A stretch of 64,000 bases of DNA, taken from NCBI RefSeq assembly GCF_029962835.1, contig NC_080574.1, forward strand, positions 41,346,501 to 41,410,500, given 5' to 3'. Shown here piece by piece: positions 36,535-49,075 of this stretch. The notes below the pieces were generated by a model that made no database searches, had not been told where the DNA came from, and saw only the letters and a list, made by a program, of their open reading frames with translations. How positions within the stretch are numbered: position 1 is the first letter of the stretch; each line of letters starts with the position of its first letter. A program made the position numbers and the translations under genes. This DNA is from Magnolia sinica. Taxonomy: Eukaryota > Streptophyta > Magnoliopsida > Magnoliales > Magnoliaceae.

Positions 36535-39500
36535 GAGGGTATACTTTTAGTATCTGCATGCATTGCATGTGTATTGTTTAATTCTGGTGCATCACATTCT
36601 TTTGTGGTCGAGAGTTTTTGCTGATCGACTGGTTTGCCTTTGGAGTCTGCTCGTGAGGGCTTATCAGTATCGACTCCCTTGGGGAAGACTGTAGTGTTGG
36701 GCTGATTTTGCTCGTCTTACCCCGTTCTGGTTGGAGATATCTTTTTGCCTTCCGATCTGTTTACTTTGCTGATGTCTAAGTTCGACGTCATCCTGGGCAT
36801 GGATTGGCTTGCCGAGTACCACGCCATATTGGATTGTTCCACGAGGACAGTCACGTTTTGTATACCGGGCTTGCCGCAGTTCTAGTTCATTCCTGAGCCC
36901 AGAGGAGAGCCGTTATCTTGTTTGATGTCATGTGCCATAGAGGAGCCCATAGCGGTGAGCATCGACCAGTTGCCTGTGGTTTGCGATTTTTTCGATGTGT
37001 TCTAGGAGATTCCGGGATTACCGCCTCACCGACTCACTGAGTTTCAGATTGATCTCGTACCTGGTACTGCGCCTATTTCAAAGGCCCCATATCATATAGC
37101 ACCGTTGGAGTTACGGGAATTGCAGAAGCAGTTGGACGAGTTGTGCGAGTTGGGCTTTATCTGTCTGAGCAGTTCACCGTGGGGAGTGCCGGTACTCTTC
37201 GTGAAGAAGAAGGATGACTCGTTGAGGCTCTACATAGATTACTGCGAGCTCAATAATGTCACGATCAAGAACAAGTACCCGCTCCCGAGGATTGATGATT
37301 TGTTTGATCAGCTGCAGGGTGCATAGTTTTTTTTCGAAGATTGACTTGCGTTCCGGTTATCATCAGATTCGGGTCCGAGAGGAGGACATTCCGAAGACGG
37401 CATTCAGGACGCGTTACGGTCATTTTGAGTTTCAGGTCATGTCCTTCGGACTGACCAATGCGCCCGCAGTGTTCATGCAGCTGATGAATGAGGTCTTCTG
37501 CTCTTATCTTGATAAGTTTGTTGTAGTCTTCATTGACGACATTCTGATCTATTCGAGGACCCGTGAGGAGCACGAGCAGCATTTGGAAGTTACGTTGCAG
37601 ACCCTCCGCGCACACCAGCTGTATGCGAAGCTGGAGAAGTGCAAGTTTTAGCAGGAGGAAGTGAAGTTCCTCGGTCACGTGGTGACGAGGGAGGGTGTCG
37701 CAGTGGACCCCTCGAAGGTTGAGGCAGTGCGTCAGTGGGGCTAGCCCACGAACGCGTCCGAGATCCGCAGTTTCCTTGGTTTAGCGGGCTACTACTAGTA
37801 TTTTATTGAGGGCTTCTCTTGTATTGCAGCCCCGCTAACTAGGTTGACTCGGAAGGGCGCGGAGTTTATTTGGAGTGATGCCTGCGAGCGAGCATTTATG
37901 AAGTTGAAGGACCGCCTCATGTCTGCTCTTGTCCTCACTCTTTCCTCTAGGAGTGATGGTTTTATTGTATTTACCGATGCCTCGCATATTGGTTTGGGTG
38001 CTGTCCTAATGCAGCAAGGAAGACCAGTGGCCTTCGCGTCTCGTCAGCTCAAGGTCCATGAACTGAACTACCCCACGCATGATTTAGAGTTGGCTGCAGT
38101 TGTCTTCGCACTGAAGGTGTGGAGACACTATCTCTACGGGGTTAGGTTCGAGCTCTTTTCTGATCACAAGAGCTTGAAGTACGTCTTCTCGCAGTCTAAG
38201 TTGAACATGAGGCAGAGGCGCTGGATGAAGCTCCTAAAGGACTATGATTTCGATCTCTAATACCACCCGGGTAAGGCGAACGTGGTGGCGGATGCCCTTA
38301 GCCGTCAGCCACGAGGCCTGGTGGCGCATATGATGATTCAGGAGTGGCGGATGCTCGAGGATAGAGCAGAGTACGACTTTGAGTTTGGCTTGTAGTCTTC
38401 TATGTGCAGTTATCGAGCCTGTCGATTCAACCCTCTCTTGTCGCAAGGGTGATCGAGGCTCAGCAGGCAGACGAGTCGTTATAGGATTACCGAGCAGAGG
38501 CAGCATCTGATAGTCAGGTTAATTAGCAGATTGGTACAGATGGCGGACTTCGCTTCAGAGGCCAATTATGTGTCCCATATATTCCTGAGCTATGCAGAGA
38601 TCTTATGACCGAGGCATATCGATCGCGGTTTTCTATCCATCCTGGCTCGACGAAGATGTACCGAGATATGAGGCGACAATATTTTTGGGCGGGGATGAAA
38701 CGCCAGATCGCTAGTTTTGTGGCCGAGTGTGACACATGCCAGCGTGTCAAGGCCGATCATCAGAGACCCCCTGGTATATTGCAGCCGTTGAGTGTCTCGA
38801 TGTGGAAGTGGGAGCACGTGTCGACAGATTTCATTATGGGCTTGCCGAGAACTCAGCGCGGTCATGACGCCATTTGGGTTATTGTGAATCGTCTGACGAA
38901 GTCGGCACACTTTATTACGATTCGTGCGACTTGGCCTTTGGACCGGCTTACGAGATTATTCATCGAGGATATTGTGAGACTACATGGCGTTCTAGTCTCG
39001 ATCGTTTCTGACCGAGACCCGAGGTTCATGTCTCAGTTTTGGGGGAGCTTCTAGAGAGCGATGGGGACTGATTTTCAGCTCAGCATCGCGTACCATTCGG
39101 AGACCGATGGCCAGACCGAGAGGGTCAACCAGATCCTTGAGGATATGCTTCGGGCCTACGCAATTGATTTCGGAGGTAGCTGGGATGAGCATCTGCGATT
39201 GGCTGAGTTCGCATACAATAACAGCTATCAGGCGACCATCGGCATGGCTCCTTTTGAGGTACTATATGGTGGACCATGCAGATCACCGTGTTGTTAGACC
39301 GAGGTTGGAGAGTGTCGTCTCCTAGGTCCCAAGCTTGTGCAGAGACGTCAGAGGCTATTGATATCATCAGGCAGAGGATGCGCACAGCTCAGAGCCGGCA
39401 GAAGAGTTTTGCTGATCGTCGGCTTTGTCCCTTGGAGTTTGATGTGGGGGACCATGTGTATCTCAAGGTCTCGCCCATGAAGGGCGTAGTTCGATTTGGA

Positions 39501-39866
39501 GCGAAGGGCAAGCTTGCCCCGAGATTCATAGGACCTTTTGAGATCACTGGGCGCGTTGGTGCCGTAGCTTATCGGCTTGCCTTTCCATCTTAGTTGTCTG
39601 GCGTCCACAACGTTTTCCATGTCTCCATATTGAGGAAGTGTGAGTCAGACATCGTTCCTTTTATTGACTGACAACCGTTAGAGGTTCGTGAGGACGCTTT
39701 CTATATTGAGCAGCCAGTCCGTATCCTTGATCGGACGGAGCAGGTCCTCCGGACTAAGATCATTCCGTTGGTGAAGGTTCAGTGGGGTCACCATTCTGTA
39801 GAGGAGGCTTCTTGGGAGCGCGAGGCTGAGATTCGACAGCGTTATCCCCACCTTTTTTATGATTAA
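36535..39866 (+). pseudogene. Gypsy pol (protease, RT, RNase H, integrase, chromodomain)
   Basis: Domains in order: protease near 36540-36610 (LFNSGASHSF, with Asn replacing the catalytic Asp); RT 37105-37700 ([32 protein letters not shown]); RNase H about 37860-38330 ([13 protein letters not shown], ending NVVADALSR); integrase about 38600-39290 with zinc-finger Cys (CDTCQRVKADHQRPPG), STDFIMGLP, SDRDPRF and the Glu in TERVNQILEDML; a C-terminal chromodomain-like end (VKVQWGHHSVEEASWERE) closing with TAA at 39864. Frameshifts occur near 37323 and 39320. About eleven TAG, one TAA and several TGA codons interrupt it. Lineage features point to Del/Tekay. Confidence 0.93.
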
Positions 39867-39983
39867 TTGTGTTGTATGTTGTATGTTATCTCTGATTTTA
39901 TATAGTGATGTTATGTTTCTTCTCCCTCTTGAGTTATGTCTAGTTGTGATGATTATGTAAATTTTGAGGATGAAATTTTTATT

Positions 39984-39995
39984 AGGAGGGGAGAG
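39984..39995 (+). promoter_or_regulatory. Polypurine tract
   Basis: aggaggggagag lies one base before the 3' LTR, the expected plus-strand primer site. Confidence 0.9.
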
Positions 39996-39996
39996 C

Positions 39997-41624
39997 TGTA
40001 AGCCCCGTATCCTAGACCGTACTGTTCCATAGACTTCTGCGGTCTTCCCGGTCGAATTTCGACAACCTTTGACCCTTATCCGATGTTTGCGCGTGACCTT
40101 GAGATGCACGCCGTTAACCCGAGTCGACTCAACCCAAGATGTGTACCCTAGCGACCGCATCGTCGCCGCGGTTCCAATGTCGCGACTCGATCGCTGATCC
40201 GATAATTTAGCCAGGAGATGCGGGCCAGCGTTTGGTGCTAGAAAAATGCCACGCGTGCGAATTAAGAGAATCTCTACGAGATGTCACATCAATCCATTAA
40301 TCTCATCATGTCAAGTACACATCACCTTTCACCCATTCCCAAGCAACCACAAAAGTCAAAAAGTTCTTACAAGCCCATACCTTTCTTACACCAAAAACCC
40401 CCAAAAGTCAAAAATCTCTTACACACCCATCACTCACCACATCCATCACTCCATCACCCATCACTCTCTTTCCCTTTACAAGTCTCTCTCTCTCATTTTT
40501 AAACTCATTCCCAAGCAAGAGAGAAAGCACCATACATATGAGCCTTTCCAAGCATTCCCAAGCATCAAAGGTGGCCCACTTTCTCACCTATTCATCTCCC
40601 ATCTCAACCATCCAAACCTCATCTCCTCCGTTGGAATCAAAGCTAAGGAGCTAAGGAAGCCTAGGGTGCAAGAAGAAGCCGGTGGGTGATCTTGGATATT
40701 TGTCTTTTATTATTATTATTATTTTTGATTTAATGGTCCACATATGTGGGACCCACCTTGATGTAGGCTTTGTATTAAAAGGGGCTCATAGTGGCGGGGC
40801 CCCTCCATCCTCTCCGTTTTCTCTCTCCTCTGTTTTATTCTTTTTTTTTAATCTTTTTTTTTGTGTGTGTATGATGGCTTGTGGCCCACTTGATGCAAGA
40901 CCTTATCCACGCCATCCATTGATGTGGACCCCCACTGTTTTTTTCATGGGTGGTAAGTGCCATGGGCAAAACACAAATATCAGGCTAATCCAAAATAGGT
41001 GGGCCATGTGGGACCCACCTTGATGAGGCATGCCACCCGTTTGTCAGTGGAGGTGGCTAACAGTGAGTGTGCACTGACGTAGGTGTGCTAACAGTGGGTG
41101 TGCACTGACGTGGGTGTACTAACAGTGTGGGTGTGCACTGACAGTGGATGTGCTAGCCAGGGAAGTGTGGACTAGCATGGGTCCATGGGACCCATCCACA
41201 CCCTCCACCCCACGTGTGGGGCCCTCCTTAACGTGTTAACCCACCAGATCCATAGCTCAGGTGGCAGACTAGTGAAAGATATCTCGTTTCAACGTGGGGC
41301 CAGGCCCTAGTTCAACTAGCAGACTGGGGGAAAGATACCTTCCTTTAACACTGAGGTCTTGGTACCGTACCCTAGTATGGTGGCTAACAGTGGTGTGAGC
41401 GGATGGTGGGGTCCATGGGACCCACCCACACCGTCCATCCACTCCGTTGGGCCACACCATGGTGTATGTGTGGTATCCTAGCCGTCCACTGTCTTTGGAC
41501 TGTGGGACCCACCCCATGTGTGGGGCCCTCCTTGATGCATGAGACTGTCCAGGCTGTCCAAGGGCCTGGACGTCAGCAGATATACATATATTATATATTT
41601 AATATGTTCCATATATACTATATG

Positions 41625-41662
<38 letters not shown>

Positions 41663-44095
41663 GTGGGCCCTACGTGGAACCCACCTCTCCTTTCATGTGC
41701 ATAACTGCGCAACAGCAACTATACCTATATAAGGTATTATATATTTTATATATATACATGCCTTTTTAAAAGCATAAAGCTGCATTGGTAACAGACATGG
41801 ATATATACATTAAATCTATATTACCTTATATACTTCATACGGATATAGGGTGGGCCCTACATGGGACCCACCTCTGCTCCTTTTTAGAGCAGCTGAGGCT
41901 GTACGTCCAGTGGCTGTATAGCTGCTCTTGCACCCTTGGCATTAACTAGGTCCGTGAGACCCATTGTATATGTGGGTACAATCCACACCGTCCAGTTCTA
42001 TGGGACCCTCTACTATTCCACATGTAGGCCCCACCAGGGTGTATGTGTTGTATCTTCACGGCCACTGTTTGGGTGGTGGGGCCCACCATGACGTATGTAT
42101 CGTATCCATACCATCCAACCACTTGTGAGATCATCTTATGGCATGAGAAAATGAGTGAGTCTGATCCAAAGTTCAAGTGGACCCCACCATTTAATAGTGA
42201 ATCGTGACATCCACCGTTCAACTTCTAAGGGCCATGGAAATTTCCAATTAAGCTGAAATTGTTTTCATTTCATCCATATCTATGTTAACTTATGAATGGG
42301 TCGGATCTCAAAAACACATAGGGGTGGGCCCAACTTGATATACATGAGGCCGTTGGTGCGGCCCAATTTGATATACATTTAGCCCATTTGACTCGGCCAT
42401 TTAAATCGGCCCATTGATTCGGCCCATTTGATTAGGCCCGGTGCAATGTACTCGGGGCCCAGTTGATTAGGTAGATATGATATACGAGGCCCGTTATTGA
42501 GGCCCACCTTGATATGTATAAGGCCCATATGATTAGGCCCATCTTGATGTAGTTATGGTCCATCCATTGAGGCTCACCTGATATACATAAGGCCCATGTG
42601 ATGCAGCCCATTTGTTGTATCTAAGGCCCATGAGTCGAGGCCCACTTGGATGTACACAATTCCATTACAATGTGCGACTATACCATGGTTTGTGTAATGA
42701 TGTTATGACGGTTGTACCTTGGGAGCAATGTTGGTTTGACGTCCACATTGTAAGAATAATGTTGGTTAAATGTCCGCATTATAATTCTCCCTAGGGCCCA
42801 TTATTAGGCCCATACTTGTAGGCCGTCTAGGCCCATTTTTGTTATGAATAACATCCATCACCATATAACATGTTTAGTATAGTTCCGTGATTCATGATCA
42901 TACGCATCATATGTATGCTTGATATGAGAAGTCACTGATCATAGCATATGCCTTCGGGCAGATGGTTTAGGGATTTCTGAATGAGCTGTGTTTCCCTACA
43001 TGAGCGCATGATACGCGTAGGATTGCTGCATGACTGGATAGTGTGATTCATGTATTCGCATTGTGTGATATGGTACTGTATGCCCTAGCGACATCAGGGC
43101 CGTAGCCTCCACAGGCATATTGTGGTTGGCAAAATTGGATACCGAAAATCTTGTTCTATATGGGGTGCTATAGATATCCCTGGGTGAAAGTCCCTAAACC
43201 CTTATGGTACCAGGAGGTTGCTCCAACGTCTAGACCGAGTGGGTACATGAGCGCCGAGTGCCGATTACCAGACGGTTGCACTTTTCACTATGTCGTGGTC
43301 GGTTGGAAGGGGGTGCGGCCATACCCTCCCGAGAGGTGGGGTAAAGCTAGGCTAAGTCTGACCAGCTCGAGGAATGGGTCCGCTATTGACGAACCGAGCC
43401 CAATATTGGCAAGTGGATAGTGAGGTCTTTTTCACTCACCTTATTGCGCGCGATGGGGCAACAATCTGGCTTGGAGTGCACTAGACCCCGGTGATATTCA
43501 GGAGTTGAGTTGTATTGATATGTGGACTTAGATGAGAATTCGCATGCTTGAGTTGCATTTCACACCGCATGGCCTTGGTATGGCCGACATCATCCATGCC
43601 TCGCATCGCATAGCCTTGGTACGGCTAGTAGCATTCATGGATTCATCAACATATTTTGCATTACTTTGATACTGCATAACTACTAGCTTGTGCACACACT
43701 TTCACCGCCCTCTAAGCTTTCCATAAGCTTATGCACGACCGTTGCGTGCAGGTGAAGTTGGAGCGCAGCAGCGCTGAGGCAGGAGCGCTTTGCAGATCAT
43801 CTTGGAGCTTTTTGTTTATTATCATTGTATTTTCCCTTTTATGTTCATTGTACTTTTAAAGTTTTTGATCATAGTGGAAATGTGATGGAGTTTTTGGTTG
43901 TTGTTTGTGGGTTATGCCTTTGGTTATGCTTATTACGAATCAAACTGGTACAAGAAAATCCTTCTCGTAGCATCTTAGGATCGGAACTTGGCAAATGGGC
44001 ATGGGAGCCGAGAATGGGGTTCTACGGAGGCTGCCGGCGCCGGATTCGACGATCAGAAATTTTGTGAGCTCGGTTTCCGAGTTTGGGGCGTGACA
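39997..44095 (+). repeat. 3' LTR of the Gypsy element
   Basis: It is colinear with the 5' LTR, including the (TA)n tract (about 41627-41657) and the GGCCCA cluster. Many transitions and a few small indels separate the two. It ends GCGTGACA. Confidence 0.93.
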
Positions 44096-44097
44096 TG

Positions 44098-44330
44098 TAG
44101 ACATGTAAAATGGGCCAAATATTCTGGTTAAAATTGAGGCGAGTAACTAGTCAAATTGAGAGTATTGATCGTAAAATAGAGTGAATGGACTAGACATGTA
44201 AAATGGGCCAAATATTCTGGTTAAAATTGAGGCGAGTAACTAGTCAAATTGAGAGTATTGATCGTAAAATAGAGTGAATGGACTAGACATGTAAAATGGG
44301 CCAAATATTCTGGTTAAAATTGTGACCTAA
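44098..44330. repeat. 92-bp tandem repeat, about 2.4 copies
   Basis: 'tagacatgtaaaatgggcca' recurs at 44099, 44191 and 44284. The inner block 'gaggcgagtaactagtcaaa' appears again as a single copy near 45100. Confidence 0.9.
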
Positions 44331-44659
44331 CTTACTGACCTCGTGAGAACCTAAGAAATGATGTTAGTAAGTTTTGTGGGCCCCATCATGATGTTTTTCG
44401 AACATCAACACCGTGGATTTGATGTGTCCCCTTTAGGTTATGAGATATCTCAAAAATCATCGGTAAACAAAACTCAAGTGGGCCATACCATTTAAAACTA
44501 TGTGAAGACATCCTAAAAAATATAAAAGCACTTGGTGGGGCCCACATGAGTTTTGGATGCGGTTGAAACTTGGTCTGACCCCTCATCCAAGTGGGACACA
44601 CATAATGAGTAGGTTGGATATGTGAATCACATTTAGGCAGGCCCAATATATGATTATGA

Positions 44660-45050
44660 ATGTTTTAAGGAAACCTTTCTCCACTGCATTTAAGTGAGTT
44701 ACTCGTTAGCTTTACCAGAGTAAACTCTGTGGGGTTCACCATTATTTATTTATTTTATCCACTCCATTCATCCATGTTAACAGATAATTTGAGGTCTAAA
44801 AAATAAAAAGGAAGCATATCCAAAGCTCAAGTGGACCACACCACAGGAAATAGTGTGATTGAACCTCTACCATTTAAAATTTCTTAGAGGCCATAGAAGT
44901 TTTGGATCAAGCTGATGTTTGTGTTTTCTATTAATTTATATAATTTTGATATTATGAACAACCTTTAACTGTTTTTGGACAATCTGATCAGTCCGGACAT
45001 GAAGAGTAAATAACTTCAGATGTTTAAATCAAAATTCACTTAAATTGTTG
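44660..45050. repeat. About 390-bp duplicated segment, copy 1
   Basis: Nearly identical in direct orientation to 50539-50930 ('ggaaacctttctccactgca' through 'taaataacttcagatgttta'). Part of it (the last 100 bp) also matches 30950-31058. Non-coding, related to the small inverted-repeat family. Confidence 0.85.
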
Positions 45051-45269
45051 ATCAATCTTGTTTGCCTAATATCTTTCTCATATGTAGTATGATTGAGGCG
45101 AGTAACTAGTCAAATTGAGAGTAATGATCAGTAAAATAGAGTGAATGGACGGTGTCGATATACATAAAATATATCAAGGTGGGCCCTACACTGTTAGAGT
45201 AACACCCATGAAGGAGTTACCTAAATAGTGAAATGGTACTATAAGGTCACCTCATAGGAACTTCCTATG

Positions 45270-45785
45270 AGGTTATTTAAGAAATTTGAATAATGTTGAT
45301 AATTTTGAAAAAAAAAATTTGATAAAAAAATGATATTTTGAAAAAGAAAATTTTAAAAATTAAACAAAATTGTGAAAAAATTGACAAATTGTAAAAATAT
45401 ATATTTTTTTAAAAGGACAACTAGATTTTGTATTTTGACAAGAAAAATTAAAAAGTTATATTACAAGATTTCGATAAAAAAAATAATATTTTGAAAAAGA
45501 AAATTTAAAAAATTAAACAAAATTGTGAAAAAATTGACAAATTGTAAAAAAATATATTTTTAAAAAAAGAAAACTAGATTTTGTATTTTGACAAGAAAAA
45601 TTAAATAGTTATATAGTAAAAGTGAGATTAAAAAAATGATATTTTAAATTGAAAAAGAAAATTTAAAAAATTAAACAAAATTATGAAAAATTGACAAATT
45701 GTTAAAAAAAATATATATTTTAAAAAAGAAAACTAGATTTTGTATTTTGACAAGAAAAATTGAAAAGTTAGATAACAAAAGTGAG
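45270..45785. repeat. AT-rich tandem repeat (about 154-bp unit), second block
   Basis: Same units as at 30180-30900, about three copies with small deletions. The two blocks are now separated by the Gypsy element and about 1.2 kb of other sequence. Confidence 0.85.
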
Positions 45786-46149
45786 ATTTTGATGATGTGT
45801 TGTATATCCTTGCCGGCCCTATGTTTTTCCAACCCATTTTTGGGCCGGGTATAAAAAATTGTGTAGATTTAAATATTAAGTGGGCCACACCACTGGAAAG
45901 AATGATAATATAGTACATCACCCTTAAAAATTATAAAGAGCCCATCGTAAGGTTTCAGTAATGTTTATTTGCAATCCAACTTGTTGATAATGTAAAGAAG
46001 ATCTAGATGAAGGTAAACTACAAAGATCAAATTGATCCAAAACTTTTGTGGCCTTCAAAAGGTTTTTAATAGTTATTATCATTGTTTTGATTGGTATGGC
46101 CCACCTGAGATTATTTAGTTCTTATGATTTGAAATCATATCCTAAAATA

Positions 46150-46880
46150 TGATGGAAAAATATATGGACGGTGTTGATATACGTAAATATATCAAGGTGG
46201 GCCTTACACGATTAGAGTGACACCCATGAAGGAGTTACCTAAATAGTGAGATGGTACTATAAGGTCACCTCATGGGAACTTCCCATGAGGTTAATCTGTG
46301 TGCGCCCCACATATAAAAGCATTTGGTGGGGCCCACATGAGTTTTGGATGTGTATGAAACTTGGTTTGACTCCTCATCCAAGTGGGACACGCATAATGAA
46401 TGGGCTGGATCTATGAACCACATCTAGGTGGGCCCAATAAATAATTATGAAAGGTTTTAATGAGAGGGTAACCCTCTCAACTATAGTATGTGGTGTGGCC
46501 CACCCAAGTCATGAATTGACTTTATTTTTAAGCTCGTGGCCCACCATGGAATGGTGCATTTGACTGACGGGGTAGATCCAAAGTTCAAGTGGACCCACCA
46601 TAGAAAAGAGTGGGATAGTGACACCCACCATTGAAACCTTCTTAAAGCCCGCCGCGATGTTTATTTAAGATCCAACCTGTTTATAAGTTAATACAGACAT
46701 GGATGCAGTTGAAAATTGGTCCGACCCCTCATCCAAGTGGCACACACAAAATGAACGGGTTAGATATGTGAATCACATTTAGGTAGGCCTAATATATGAT
46801 TATGAATGTTCTAAGGAAATCCCTCCATTATATTATGTCGTGTGGCCTACATTTAGGCTGATGTTTGTGTTTTCCCTTCA

Positions 46881-46917
<37 letters not shown>

Positions 46918-48470
46918 ATATTATGAACATGTTGGATGACAAATAAACATTACTGTGGGCCTAAGGAAGGTATCAACAGTGGAAATTATTATTCGACCCC
47001 CACCCATCCAATGGCTTGTGGGCCCAACCATGATGTATGTGTTTAATCCATGCCGTCCATCTATTTTTAAAGATCATCTCATGGCATGAGACCAAAAATG
47101 AGGCATATCCCAATTTGAAATGGACCACATTACAAGAAATAGTGTTGAATGACCGTCAACCATTTAAAACATTTTGGGGGCCATAAAAGTTTTGAATTGA
47201 GATGATTTTTGTTTTTCCCCTTCATCTAAGCCTGTATGACCTAATAAACAGATTGGATGCCAAATAAAGAGTACAGTGGGTAGGATTTTAATGATGGATA
47301 TCCAATCACTATTGTTTTCATGTGGTGTGGTCCACCTGATATTTATATACCTCTCAATTTTGGGCCCCACCATGATGTATGTTTTATATCCACATGTTCC
47401 ATCCATTTGGAGAGATCATTTTAGGGCAATATCCAAAGATAAATCCAAAGCTCCAGTGGATCCCAGCACAGAAGTGTTTTAACTTATTTCATGCTTTTTT
47501 AAACTTTTGAACAGGTTGGATTTCAAATAAAAATTATGGATGCATTCTCACAGTATTTTAAGTGTTACCCTTACGTTGGAGCCCACCTTGACGATTTGAT
47601 AAATATCCATCCTGTCCATCTTTTTTTCTCTAGGACATGGTCCCAAAAATTAGGCAGATCCACCGTTAAAAATTTCGTAGGGCCCACCATAACAAATTTC
47701 TTATTGATCCAAAACTTCTGTCACCCCCAAAAGGGTTTCAATGGTAGACATTCAATCCCTCACTGCTTTTGATCGTGTGGTCTGCTTGATAGTTAGATTT
47801 ATCTTATTTTTCATCTCAAGTGTTACGACGAGCTCCTCATATGGACAGACGGTTTGGATATAACACATACCTCATGATGGGACCCACAGGACTTGCTGAC
47901 GTCACCCACCCCATTTCCATCGGGACATGGATTAGCTACTGACAGGTTGAGTACAGAGACTTGCTACTTAAGTGACGTCGCTAAGTTCTGTGGGCCCAAC
48001 CATGTTGTATGTTTTGTATCCACACTGTCCATCTACTTGGAGAGATCATATTAGGGGATGATCCAAAGAATGAGTCAGATCAAAATCTTGAGTGGACCCC
48101 ACCACAGAAAACAGTGGGGAGAGTGACGCCCACCATTAAAAAGTTTTAAGGTCCACAAAAGTTTTAGATCAAGCTAATATTTGTGTTTTCCCTTCTTCCA
48201 TGTCTTCGCTAACACATGAACAGGTTGGATCTCAAAAAAAACATCATGATGGACCTTTGAAAGGTTTCAACAGTAGGCATCACTCTCCCCACTGTTTTCT
48301 GTGGTGGGGTCCATGCCAGCCTTGGATCTGCATCATTCTTTGGTTAATACCCCAAAATGATCTCTAAAAATGTATGAACGGTGTGGATACAAAACATACA
48401 TCATGGTGGGGCCCTCATAACCTGGTGATGTCACTTTAGTAGCGAGTCTCGCTACTCATCCGCGTCCGAT
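46150..48470. mobile_element. Cluster of small inverted-repeat elements
   Basis: Successive non-coding copies and fragments of the 'gtgggccccaccatgatgtatg' family: about 46300-46480, 46490-46850, 46980-47350 and 47355-47890. A copy with extended ends lies at 47930-48470 ('gcgagtctcgctactca' at its right end). A (TA)n tract is at 46887-46913. Confidence 0.7.
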
Positions 48471-48499
48471 ACAAAGAGGGGTTAGGGCGCCGACCCTAA

Positions 48500-48665
48500 C
48501 CACTCCCTCTCCCTCCATCTCTCCTTCTCTCTCTCTGCGCCTCTCCCTCTGTCTGTCTACGCCTCTCCCTCTCTCTCTGTCTACGCCTCTCCCTCTCTCT
48601 CTCTGCCTCTCTCTCTACCTCTCTCTCTCTCTCCGCTCGATCTCTCTCTCTCTCTCTCTCTCCAT
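48500..48665. repeat. (CT)n-rich tract, leader-like
   Basis: About 165 bp of CT-rich sequence lies directly upstream of the first ATG of the exon below. In plant genes such tracts often lie in promoters and 5' UTRs. Confidence 0.85.
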
Positions 48666-48769
48666 CTCCACTCTCGAACCCCCCCTCTCCCTCCGGCTCG
48701 GATGTCATCGGCTTCCGTACCGAATCCGGCGTCCTCCTCTTGCCAATTGCAGCCTGCAATAATCAAACG

Positions 48770-49050
48770 ATGGAGATTGATCCGGAAGAGGCAGTTGCTG
48801 GAGAGACGAAGGGCCTTCTTGGGGAATGCCGCAGCGGTTCTTCGTCACAGAAGAGAAGGCGGGGGGCGGTGCCTGGGCAGGGGAGTTTGAGTGTGGTAGA
48901 TCAGGTGCATGCATTGGTGGGCCACAAGTGCTTGGAGATTGTGGGCCCCATCATGATGTGTGGTTAGGGTTTCGTTGAGGGTGTGGTCAGGTTGGCAGTT
49001 TCTGAAATCAAGGATAGCAGCTGCTTCTTTGTTTACACATTTGAGGTATC
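48770..49050 (+). pseudogene. Host-gene first exon, unidentified (F-box-type gene possible)
   Basis: After the CT-rich leader, ATG 48770 opens MEIDPEEAVAGETKG, then SSSQKRRRG and VDQVHALVGHKCLEIV. The frame is interrupted at 48965 by a TAG. A second frame near 48980-49045 reads VWSGWQFLKSRIAAASLF followed by THLRYPA, which could be the rest of the same exon after an indel. The overall pattern reminds me of a plant F-box family, but from memory only and without a visible F-box, so I do not assign it. The GC-rich composition differs from the AT-rich surroundings, as expected for a captured promoter plus first exon. Confidence 0.4.
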
Positions 49051-49075
49051 CTGCTATTTCATCTCTCTTTTCCAA

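Larger units (their letters stand above)
31059..44095 (+). mobile_element. Complete Ty3/Gypsy (Del/Tekay-like chromovirus) LTR retrotransposon, 13.0 kb
   Basis: Two LTRs (31059-35082 and 39997-44095) flank a 4.9-kb internal region with a primer-binding site, gag, protease, RT, RNase H, integrase, a C-terminal chromodomain-like segment and a polypurine tract. A perfect TGTAG duplication flanks the element. The very long LTRs and the chromodomain are typical of the Del/Tekay lineage. The LTRs differ by many substitutions and the coding region has about 28 stops, so the copy is old and defective. It is inserted inside the 30-kb CACTA element. Confidence 0.95.

Noticed and set aside
37105..37651. 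Treating the Gypsy RT region as an intact active polymerase.
   Set aside because: The frame shifts near 37323 and stops follow soon after; other essential domains carry lost catalytic or zinc residues.
48496..48759. Minus-strand Arg/Glu-rich open frame (RERERER).
   Set aside because: It is the antisense of the CT-rich tract.
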